Shown here: positions 14,753-21,683 of the stretch, piece by piece
Layout of the letters: every line of letters starts with the position of its first letter
How positions within the stretch are numbered: position 1 is the stretch's first letter
Source: Rhodospirillales bacterium
GTDB taxonomy: Bacteria > Pseudomonadota > Alphaproteobacteria > BOG-932 > Roseiterribacteraceae
Direction: 5' to 3'
DNA length: 32,930 bases
NCBI GenBank assembly: GCA_003165335.1
Contig: PLTD01000188.1
Span: 1 to 32,930, forward strand
Program-made: the position numbers and the translations under genes
Notes under the pieces: generated by a model
The model's input: only the letters and a program-made list of their open reading frames with translations
Databases searched by the model: none
Told to the model about the DNA's origin: nothing

Positions 14753-15462
14753 GTGGGCAGTCCGCCCAAGTAGGCCGCCTGGATGTCGGCGTTTGCTGCC
14801 AAATCCTTCGCTTGCCCCTGCAACACAATACGACCGGTCGCCAGAACATAGCCGCGATGGGCGAGCGCAAGCGCATGATGGACGTTTTGTTCGACCAGCA
14901 AAATTGCGGTTCCGCGTTCCTGATTGATGCTGAGTATCGCGGCAAATATCTGCTTAACGATCAGGGGCGCCAGACCGAGGGACGGTTCATCCAAAAGAAG
15001 AAGGTCTGGTTCGGCCATCAGTGCTCTAGCGATGGCGAGCATCTGCTGTTCTCCACCGGAAAGTGTGCCGCCGCGTTGGTCTAGTCTTTCCCCGAGTCTC
15101 GGGAAAAGCGCCAAAACCGAATCGATATTGGCTTTGAAATTGGATGGGGAGGCGAGCCTGGCTCCCATCATAAGGTTCTCAAGCACGCTCATTCGCGCAA
15201 AGATCCGCCGGCCCTCCGGTGCATGAGCAACGCCCAGAGCCGCGATCCGATGCGTCGGCAGATGCGTGATATCTTGCCCCTTGTACCGCACCTCGCCGGA
15301 CAAGGCGGGCGGGCGGCCGCAAATTGTCATCAGCAATGTCGTCTTGCCGGCACCATTCGATCCGACAAGCGCCACGATTTCTCCCGCACCGACGCTTAGA
15401 TCGACGTCTTCCAGTGCGCGGACAGCACCATAGGCGGCGGAAATCCCCTTGAGCGCCAACAT
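14749..15462 (-). CDS. livF: LivF-type ABC transporter ATPase
   Basis: A 237-residue ATP-binding subunit. The P-loop GSNGAGKT (34-41), signature LSGGEQQ (134-140) and Walker B LLLLDEP (D158, E159) are intact, with the LivF-typical APEGRRIF segment. Its ATG overlaps the livG stop by one base (TGATG), so the two are translationally coupled and likely form the heterodimeric motor of the importer. It is the last gene of the livHMGF operon. Confidence 0.93.
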   Translation of the reverse strand: MLALKGISAAYGAVRALEDVDLSVGAGEIVALVGSNGAGKTTLLMTICGRPPALSGEVRYKGQDITHLPTHRIAALGVAHAPEGRRIFARMSVLENLMMGARLASPSNFKANIDSVLALFPRLGERLDQRGGTLSGGEQQMLAIARALMAEPDLLLLDEPSLGLAPLIVKQIFAAILSINQERGTAILLVEQNVHHALALAHRGYVLATGRIVLQGQAKDLAANADIQAAYLGGLPT

Positions 15463-16262
15463 CAGGCAGCCTCACCGTCCGGCTCGCCCAGATAGGCAGC
15501 AATTACGGCCTTGTCGCCGCGAATTGATGCCGGTGATCCTTCGGCGATTTTGCGTCCGTAATCGAGCACAACAATATGGTCGGAAATCTCCATAACCAGA
15601 CTCATGTCGTGCTCGATCAAAAGGACCGCTAAACCCAACTCCTGGGAAACCGCGCGCACTAGGGAGGCCAGTTCTATAGTTTCACGCGAATTGAGGCCGG
15701 CGGCAGGTTCGTCCAGGCATAGAAGACGCGGGCCGCTGCAAATGGCGCGTGCAATCTCAAGTCGGCGCTGCTGACCATAGGACAGGAATTGGGCAGGTTC
15801 ATTGGCGCGGCTGAGCAGCCCGACACGATCAAGCCAATAGCGCGCTTTATCCAGAGCCTTCTTTTCCGCGCGCCGGTAAGACGGCAAGCCCAATATTCCC
15901 GCGATTGAAAATGCCGAGGCGCGCATCAATTCTGCATGCTGCGCAACGAGAAGATTTTCCAGCACCGTCATATTGGCAAACAGGCGAATATTCTGGAAGG
16001 TCCGCGCAATGCCCAGCTGTGCGATACAATGGCCGGGCTGACCTGAAAGCTCGGTTAAGCGCCCACTGCAATCGAGGCGTATGCTTCCACTCCTCGGCCT
16101 GTAGAATCCCGTAACGCAATTGAACAGCGTGGTCTTGCCCGCACCGTTCGGACCGATCAGGGCCGTTATAGCTTCTGGCCGCACATCAAACGAAACGGAG
16201 TCGATTGCCACCAAGCCGCCGAAGCGCATGGTGAGATCTTTGATAGAGAGTAGTGCCGTCAC
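15462..16262 (-). CDS. livG: LivG-type ABC transporter ATPase
   Basis: A 266-residue ATPase partner of LivF. The P-loop GPNGAGKT (37-44), signature LSYGQQRRLEIARA (160-173), Walker B LLCLDEP (D184, E185) and switch H218 are present, plus the LivG-typical GIARTFQNIRLF. The frame is open to 16547, but the protein starts at the GTG at 16262, which overlaps the livM stop as GTGA. The longer reading has low-quality Cys/Arg-rich sequence and is a shadow of livM. Confidence 0.92.
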   Translation of the reverse strand: MTALLSIKDLTMRFGGLVAIDSVSFDVRPEAITALIGPNGAGKTTLFNCVTGFYRPRSGSIRLDCSGRLTELSGQPGHCIAQLGIARTFQNIRLFANMTVLENLLVAQHAELMRASAFSIAGILGLPSYRRAEKKALDKARYWLDRVGLLSRANEPAQFLSYGQQRRLEIARAICSGPRLLCLDEPAAGLNSRETIELASLVRAVSQELGLAVLLIEHDMSLVMEISDHIVVLDYGRKIAEGSPASIRGDKAVIAAYLGEPDGEAA

Positions 16263-17635
16263 AGAAGAGTCGCGGTTGGTCGACGCGTCGAAATGAGACC
16301 CCGCGGGCGGAAGCGCATGATCGCGATCATGGCGATGCCGAACACTAGCATTCGGTATTCTTCCAGTGGGCGAAACAACTCCGAAAGGCCGACATAAAGG
16401 ACGGCGGCAAAAACCACACCGAGTTGGGATCCCATTCCGCCCAGAACAACAATTGCAGTTACCGCCACGGACTCCATAAACCCGAAGCTCTCCGGGCTCA
16501 CGAAGCCTTGCCGTGCAGCAAAGAACGCACCGCCCACACCTCCCCATGCTGCGCCTATGGCAAAAGCCGTCAGCTTCACTCGTCTGCGGTCTATCCCTAG
16601 CGCCTGGGCGGCAATCTCATCTTCACGTAGCGCTTCCCAAGCTCGCCCTATCGGAAGTCGCCGAATTCGAAGCGTGAAGCCATTGACCAGAAGCGCGGCT
16701 CCTAGAACAAGATAATAGAGGAAGATAATTCGGTGAATCGGATTATAGGGAATACCGAACAGGGCGTTGAAGGCTGTATGGCCCGGCGCAGGACTAGCGG
16801 TAAAATCCGCAATCCCAAAAAAGCTCGGGCGGGGAGCCCCCGCGATTCCTTGTGAGCCGTTGGTCAGGGATCGCCAGTTGTTCGCGACAATCCGGATAAT
16901 TTCCCCGAAACCAAGCGTCACGATGGCAAAATAGTCTCCTCTCAGACGCAGTACCGGAAATCCAAGCAGCAAACCCGCCGCCGAAGCAAAAGCCGCCGCC
17001 AGCGGGAGGCAAGCCCAGAACGAAAAGCCGTACGTGCTGCCCAGAATCGCAGCCGTGTAGGCACCGATTGCAAAGAAGGCCGCATATCCCAGGTCGAGCA
17101 GGCCCGCGAGACCGGTTACAATATTTAATCCCCATCCAAGAAGCACGTAGGTCAAAATCATGACGCCGGTATCGAGGACGCCCCGGTTGGCGAAGGGCAA
17201 TAGAGGGAGGAGCGCGGCAAATGCAATCATAGCCCATGGCGCATAGCGCCCCGCCAGCCCGACCGCGCCAGACATCGACCCAAAAGGGCGCGATCCAAGC
17301 AGCAAAAACGCGGCCCGCATTGCGATCAGAGCCGCTCCTCCGACGGCCACAACCTCCAGGAACTGACTGGGCCAAGGAATAATTAGCGAGCCTATTGCGA
17401 AGGCCGCCATAAAGAAGAGCACAGAGCGAACTGCGCCGCCCGAAATCAGGGAAAGCGCCAGCCGCCCAACGAACACGAGGATGATCATAGCGACGAGTTG
17501 GGGCCAGCGGTTCGCAAGTCCCTCGCCACCACTTTGGTCGACCAGACGAAAGCCTACCAGGGGTAAAGCGAGCAGACCGGCAATGAGCGCGGCGATCGCG
17601 CCGTCCCTGGCTGCCTTGAAGGGTAGCTGCGCCAC
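16259..17635 (-). CDS. livM: LivM-type ABC permease
   Basis: A 458-residue permease. The LivM core begins near residue 155 (GVMILTYVLLGWGLNIVTGLAG-like segment with LDLGYAAFFAIGAY) and includes the ATPase-contact loop IGRAWEALREDEIAAQALGID. The N-terminal ~150 residues add several hydrophobic segments, a long form also known in other LivM proteins. It starts 3 bp after the livH stop and overlaps livG by 4 bp. Confidence 0.92.
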   Translation of the reverse strand: MAQLPFKAARDGAIAALIAGLLALPLVGFRLVDQSGGEGLANRWPQLVAMIILVFVGRLALSLISGGAVRSVLFFMAAFAIGSLIIPWPSQFLEVVAVGGAALIAMRAAFLLLGSRPFGSMSGAVGLAGRYAPWAMIAFAALLPLLPFANRGVLDTGVMILTYVLLGWGLNIVTGLAGLLDLGYAAFFAIGAYTAAILGSTYGFSFWACLPLAAAFASAAGLLLGFPVLRLRGDYFAIVTLGFGEIIRIVANNWRSLTNGSQGIAGAPRPSFFGIADFTASPAPGHTAFNALFGIPYNPIHRIIFLYYLVLGAALLVNGFTLRIRRLPIGRAWEALREDEIAAQALGIDRRRVKLTAFAIGAAWGGVGGAFFAARQGFVSPESFGFMESVAVTAIVVLGGMGSQLGVVFAAVLYVGLSELFRPLEEYRMLVFGIAMIAIMRFRPRGLISTRRPTATLL

Positions 17636-17638
17636 GGC

Positions 17639-18556
17639 CTAGACCTTCTCGACTTCGGGCCGTCCCATCAGGCCGCTGGGCCGGAAAATCAGCACCAGCA
17701 CCAGAATCGCATAAGCTGCGACATCCTTATAAGCAGCATCGGCGTATGCAGACCAAAAGGACTCTACCAGTCCCAGCACCAACCCGCCCAGAAGCGCACC
17801 TGGCAAAGAACCGACGCCGCCGAGAACCGCCGCTGTGAATGCCTTGAGCCCGGCCAGGAAGCCTATGAAAAAATCGATCACACCATAATAAAGTACGACC
17901 ATAACCCCGGCGACCGCCGCCAGAGCAGCCCCAATGATGAATGTTACCGAAATCGTACGATCTACATCGACTCCGCAAAGCGCCGCCATGAGCGGATCGG
18001 CGGCAGCCGCACGCTGCGCTCGGCCGAGTTCCGTTCGGTTGATGATAAGTGTCAGGCCCGCCATAAGGGCGAGGGTCAGTAGAAAAACGACGATCTGAAA
18101 ATTGCTGATTCCGACCGTAAAGCCGTCGTCGCCGCGCATCAGTGTAAATCCGCCGGATATCAGCGGGGGCAGCGTCTTAACCCGTCCACCTTGTGTCAAC
18201 TGAACATATTGCTGAAGAAAGATAGACAGGCCGATCGCGGAAATAAGAGGCGCCAAGCGGGGTGCGCCGCGCAGAGGGCGATAGATCAACCGCTCGATTG
18301 TCCAGCCGTAGAGGCCAGCAATAACCATGGCGACTAGGATCGCGAGTATCAGCAGAATTGGAACGGATGCGATGCCGGCCGACATCAAAGCCAATATCGT
18401 GATCAGCCCAACGAAGGCACCTATCATGTAGATCTCGCCATGGGCAAAATTGATCATGCCAATGATGCCATAGACCATGGTGTAGCCGATGGCGATCAGA
18501 CCATAGATGGAGCCGAGCGTCAGGCCGTTGATCAGTTGCTGGACAAAATACGCCAT
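17639..18556 (-). CDS. livH: LivH-type ABC permease
   Basis: A 305-residue permease, first gene of the operon. The start LINGLTLGSIYGLIAIGYTMVYG and MINFAHGEIYMIGAF are hallmark LivH sequences, and GRAQRAAAADPLMAALCGVD is the loop that contacts the ATPase. With LivM it forms the membrane channel for branched-chain amino acids or related solutes (amides and urea use the same family). The ribosome-binding site is weak. The promoter should lie in the 535-bp gap shared with ornithine decarboxylase. Confidence 0.92.
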   Translation of the reverse strand: MAYFVQQLINGLTLGSIYGLIAIGYTMVYGIIGMINFAHGEIYMIGAFVGLITILALMSAGIASVPILLILAILVAMVIAGLYGWTIERLIYRPLRGAPRLAPLISAIGLSIFLQQYVQLTQGGRVKTLPPLISGGFTLMRGDDGFTVGISNFQIVVFLLTLALMAGLTLIINRTELGRAQRAAAADPLMAALCGVDVDRTISVTFIIGAALAAVAGVMVVLYYGVIDFFIGFLAGLKAFTAAVLGGVGSLPGALLGGLVLGLVESFWSAYADAAYKDVAAYAILVLVLIFRPSGLMGRPEVEKV

Positions 18557-18875
18557 CTGAAACCGGTGGTGGGAAAGGCATCACGGTGCCCGATACGATC
18601 GGGCTCTGCAACAGTCACCGCGAATCCATGCAAGCCCTTGAGGCGTCGAGACGAAACGCGATAAAAACCTGCGCATATTCCCTATGCAAAAATGTCGGGG
18701 CTCGCAGAGCGTTTTCCCCTTTTCATCGAAATCGGATGGGCCTATATGCCCCTCCACTCGCACGCGCACGTGCCCCTGGCCCTGGTCACTTAGAGTTTCG
18801 ACCTGGGGTTTATGCAACGACGTAACGCGTATCTTCTGACCGTCCCTTAAGCAAGGCGGCACGTTGGAGGTTACG
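18557..18875. other. Upstream half of the livH / ornithine decarboxylase intergenic region
   Basis: No convincing protein gene: open frames of 74-124 codons on either strand lack ribosome-binding sites and motifs. GCATA-TTCCC-TATGC (18673-18687) is a dyad about 120 bp before livH that may be an operator. This part likely holds the livH promoter and the promoter of the decarboxylase leader. Confidence 0.4.
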
Positions 18876-19092
18876 ATGTTGGATGTTGTTGTCCGCAGGC
18901 AAAAGCCTGCGATTGTCCGAAATGACATATCTCTTAGTAGTCCCACCGGGTCCAAACCGGTGAAATGGCCACGTTGGCCCTCGCGCAGAAAACTGCGCTC
19001 TCCTCGCCGCGGCTAATTAGGCCGTTCTTTCACAAAATATTTCCGGCTCTTGAGAGCTTGCTCGCCTCATTTGGGGTGATCAGGGGGGAACA
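18862..19092 (+). promoter_or_regulatory. Structured leader of ornithine decarboxylase (speF-type candidate)
   Basis: Four perfect stem-loops follow one another: CGCAGGC/GCCTGCG (18894-18911, loop AAAA), CACCGG/CCGGTG (18944-18962), GGCCA/TGGCC (18967-18979) and GCGCAG/CTGCGC (18983-18998, loop AAAA). CGGC/GCCG (19010-19024) then flanks the leader-ORF stop and is followed by TTCTTT, a weak terminator-like arrangement. GCTCT/AGAGC follows further down. Such density is not expected by chance. Polyamine or ornithine control of the gene behind it is the likely purpose. Confidence 0.55.
18876..19016 (+). CDS. 46-codon leader ORF upstream of ornithine decarboxylase
   Basis: A short ORF with an excellent ribosome-binding site (GGAGG, 5 bp before the ATG) ends 76 bp before the decarboxylase start. 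The peptide begins MLDVVVRRQKPAIVRNDI and ends in a basic, Trp- and Pro-containing tail (KWPRWPSRRKLRSPRRG). Four perfect hairpins lie inside it. In enterobacteria the decarboxylase gene speF is controlled by a translated leader peptide that senses ornithine, and in alphaproteobacteria a structured speF leader RNA has been described. This ORF is therefore a candidate regulatory peptide. I do not recognise its sequence, and translation is unproven. Confidence 0.55.
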   Translation: MLDVVVRRQKPAIVRNDISLSSPTGSKPVKWPRWPSRRKLRSPRRG

Positions 19093-20220
19093 ATGACTCA
19101 CAAAATCGCACAATTTTTGGAAGACCGACGACCGGCAACACCGTGCCTCGTGTTCGATCTGGACGTAGTCGAAGAAAATTACCACGACATCCACAATGCG
19201 ATGCCGGACGCGCTGATCTATTACGCGGTAAAGGCAAATCCCGCCCCGCAGATACTCGATCGGCTGGCCCGTTTGGGCTCACGCTTTGATACTGCAAGTG
19301 TTGCTGAAATCCGCATGGCGCTGTCGGCGGGAGCCAAGCCCGAGCACATCTCTTTCGGCAATACCATTAAGAAGCAGGCCGATATTGCGACGGCTTATGC
19401 TCTGGGTGTCCGGCTATATGCCTTTGATAGCGAGGCGGAGTTGAACAAGCTCGCCGATGCCGCCCCGGGGTCGCAAGTTTTCTGCCGAATTCTAACGTCG
19501 GGTGTTGGCGCAGACTGGCCCTTGTCACGCAAGTTCGGCTGCGATGTCGAGATGGCGGAATCGCTCCTCAAGGCCGCGCCGGCAAAAGGCCTCACTCCGG
19601 TCGGCGTATCGTTCCATGTCGGCTCACAGCAACGTGACCCTGAGCAGTGGGACTGCGCGTTGGCCGAAGCTGCCGGCCTGTTCCGCCGGCTGGAGGCTGA
19701 CGGAATCTACCTGACGCTCGTCAACTTGGGCGGCGGTTTTCCGACGAAATATCGCCGTGACGTCCCAACCGCTGCCGCCTATGGCTTCGCGATCCGCGAG
19801 GCTTTGGCGCGCCATTTCGGAAACCGTTTGCCCGAAACGATCATTGAGCCTGGGCGCGGCATGGTCGGCAACGCCGGCGTCATACAGACCGAGGTGGTTT
19901 TGATATCGCGCAAGTCAGCCAACGACAATCGCCGCTGGGTATTCTTGGATATCGGCAAGTTCGGGGGGCTGGCCGAAACGATGGACGAAGCAATCCAGTA
20001 TCCGATCACGTCGGACCGAAAGGGGCCTACGGAGGCTGTAATCCTGGCTGGCCCGACCTGTGACAGTGCCGACGTTCTGTATGAAAAGGCCGACTATCAG
20101 TTGCCGCTATCGCTGCAGATCGGCGACAAGCTGGAGATTAAAGCCACCGGAGCCTACACCACGACCTATTCTGCGGTGGCATTCAATGGTTTCCAGCCCC
20201 TGGAAGCCTATTACATCTAG
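19093..20220 (+). CDS. Ornithine/lysine decarboxylase, alanine-racemase fold
   Basis: A 375-residue PLP enzyme of the eukaryotic-type ODC family, which makes putrescine from ornithine; some bacterial members also accept lysine. K47 (YYAVKANP) binds PLP, H175 (FHVGSQ) stacks on the ring, GGGF (213-216) and EPGRG (252-256) hold the phosphate, and C323-D324 (GPTCDSAD) come from the partner subunit. All key residues are intact and length is normal for the short bacterial form. The start has AGGGGGGA upstream. It lies behind a structured leader with a small ORF. Confidence 0.93.
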   Translation: MTHKIAQFLEDRRPATPCLVFDLDVVEENYHDIHNAMPDALIYYAVKANPAPQILDRLARLGSRFDTASVAEIRMALSAGAKPEHISFGNTIKKQADIATAYALGVRLYAFDSEAELNKLADAAPGSQVFCRILTSGVGADWPLSRKFGCDVEMAESLLKAAPAKGLTPVGVSFHVGSQQRDPEQWDCALAEAAGLFRRLEADGIYLTLVNLGGGFPTKYRRDVPTAAAYGFAIREALARHFGNRLPETIIEPGRGMVGNAGVIQTEVVLISRKSANDNRRWVFLDIGKFGGLAETMDEAIQYPITSDRKGPTEAVILAGPTCDSADVLYEKADYQLPLSLQIGDKLEIKATGAYTTTYSAVAFNGFQPLEAYYI

Positions 20221-20225
20221 CAGTT

Positions 20226-20257
20226 TGACGGCGTGGGGGCTCAGCCTCGCGCCGTCA
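20226..20257. terminator. Hairpin between convergent decarboxylase and peroxidase genes
   Basis: TGACGGCG and CGCCGTCA form a perfect 8-bp stem with a further GGCT/AGCC pair inside. It lies just after the decarboxylase stop and before the stop of the opposite gene, so it may end both transcripts. There is no T-tract on either side, so it is not a classical intrinsic terminator. Confidence 0.5.
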
Positions 20258-20262
20258 CTCTC

Positions 20263-20757
20263 CTAGCCGAGAAGTTTTTCGATCGCGCTGGTAAAGCGCG
20301 ACGAGCCCGGAGCCGTGATCGACGAAAACCAATCGATAAACTGGCCGTCAGGTCCGATCAGATATTTGTAGAAATTCCAGTGCGGCTTCGCAAAAAAGCC
20401 GCCCTTCTCCCCGAACCATCGAAACAGCGGATGGGCCTCAGCCCCCGTTACATGGACTTTCTCCGTCAAGGGAAAATCAACTCCGTAACGGACCTCACAA
20501 AAGCTCTGGATTTCGCTAGCACTACCAGGCTCCTGGCCGGCGAAATCGTTCGAAGGAACCCCCAGAACGACCAGCCCCTTGTCGCGCTTAGCCTGCCACA
20601 AAGCTTCGAGCCCCTTATATTGGGGGGTGAATCCGCACTTAGACGCCGTATTGACGATCAACATCGGCTTCCCGGCGAATTGAGCCAAGGGTAAGGGCTT
20701 GCCTTCGAGCGATTTGAAGGTGAACGCATGCGCAGAATTTGGCAGTGTCTCGGTCAT
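20263..20757 (-). CDS. Glutathione/thioredoxin peroxidase (cysteine GPx)
   Basis: A 164-residue cytoplasmic peroxidase that reduces hydroperoxides. The catalytic tetrad is present: C41 in NTASKCGFTPQY (cysteine, not selenocysteine), Q75 in PSNDFAGQEPG, and W127-N128 in WNFYKYL. C87 is the likely resolving cysteine, as in thioredoxin-dependent bacterial and plant forms. AGGGGGA precedes the ATG. The DUF1489 gene lies 59 bp upstream on the same strand. Confidence 0.93.
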   Translation of the reverse strand: MTETLPNSAHAFTFKSLEGKPLPLAQFAGKPMLIVNTASKCGFTPQYKGLEALWQAKRDKGLVVLGVPSNDFAGQEPGSASEIQSFCEVRYGVDFPLTEKVHVTGAEAHPLFRWFGEKGGFFAKPHWNFYKYLIGPDGQFIDWFSSITAPGSSRFTSAIEKLLG

Positions 20758-20816
20758 TCGGGTCCCCCTGCGACAATTCTCAAAACATGCCGTGCGGAGA
20801 CGATATTGTCACGCAT

Positions 20817-21236
20817 TCAAATCAGACCCAGGCTTCGCAATTCCTTCAACATCTCATCCGACGGGAGCTCTCCATCTGCGCCCGTCGTCAGATCCGGCGG
20901 CGCGACTTCGGGAGACAAATATCGCCATCCTTGGAACGGGCCACGTTGAGTCGGTATGACCCCGACAAGTTCTGGGTCCAGCAGAAATAGGCAATACCGC
21001 CTGCCCTCTGCGTCTAGCTCCTGCTCGAACCCTATCAATCGCTGGCGACACCGAATGACGCCCTGAATTACCCAATTGAGTGAGTTGCCGACGACATCCG
21101 GGCGAACTGGCTTGTGGCGCGTGAAGGCGCGCCTTACCGCGAGGTTCTCCCGCTCAGCCGCTCTGGTGCGCTGAACCTCTTCCAGGTGTTCGACGTCACG
21201 GATTCCAACGGCCAGTTTGATCAGGTGGGTTGCCAT
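20817..21236 (-). CDS. DUF1489 family protein
   Basis: A 139-residue cytoplasmic protein of a family found mainly in alphaproteobacteria and without known function. Recognisable segments are the start MATHLIKLAVGI, the TRHKPVRPDVV region, LNWVIQG.I.CRQRL, and FQGWRYLSPEVAPPDL near the end. No ribosome-binding site of note. It is upstream of glutathione peroxidase and may share its transcript. Confidence 0.85.
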   Translation of the reverse strand: MATHLIKLAVGIRDVEHLEEVQRTRAAERENLAVRRAFTRHKPVRPDVVGNSLNWVIQGVIRCRQRLIGFEQELDAEGRRYCLFLLDPELVGVIPTQRGPFQGWRYLSPEVAPPDLTTGADGELPSDEMLKELRSLGLI

Positions 21237-21337
21237 GGCGCCGAATCTATTCGCTTTCAGGATTTCTCAGCAAAGCTCTGTCGTGTTTCAGCCGAGCTTT
21301 ACTGCTATCCTGATACCAACCGAAAGAGGACCGACTT

Positions 21338-21538
21338 ATGAAAATGGAAGGGCGCTGGACGATTATCGTCTTCGCAACAATTGCTGTCGTCGGCATCAGC
21401 GGGATATTCGAAGCGCTGCCGCATGCGTCCGAGTCATTTGCCGATCTGGCGCTAGATGCGGGCATTCTGATCGTTTTCGTCGGCATATCCGTGTTGATAG
21501 CCCGCTGGCTAAAGTCGCGCCGTGCGAATACTAAGTAA
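21338..21538 (+). CDS. Small two-TM membrane protein
   Basis: A 66-residue protein with two hydrophobic helices (about 7-24 and 41-57) joined by a short acidic loop, and a basic C-terminal end (KSRRANTK) that should face the cytoplasm. GAGGA stands 7 bp before the ATG, which makes it more than a chance ORF. I do not recognise a family. It lies between the DUF1489 gene, which diverges from it, and the 3' end of rne. Confidence 0.6.
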   Translation: MKMEGRWTIIVFATIAVVGISGIFEALPHASESFADLALDAGILIVFVGISVLIARWLKSRRANTK

Positions 21539-21683
21539 CATGCAAGCGGCGACCTTGAGCAGCGACCGTGCGCGGCCTGACCAGAGTTAATAGTGGGGGC
21601 ATTGTGCGGGGCATCGCATGAATTGGGTGGACCAGGGGCGAGAACCCCTGTCCGTTCCCGCAATGAACAGCGTCGCAGAAGCC

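Noticed and set aside
15462-16547. Long N-terminal extension of LivG (95 residues)
   Set aside because: Cys/Arg-rich shadow of livM. The GTGA overlap at 16262 and family length set the true start.
18581-18955. 124-codon minus-strand ORF in the livH / decarboxylase gap
   Set aside because: No ribosome-binding site. It is antisense to the leader with hairpins, and open frames of this length are common in GC-rich DNA.
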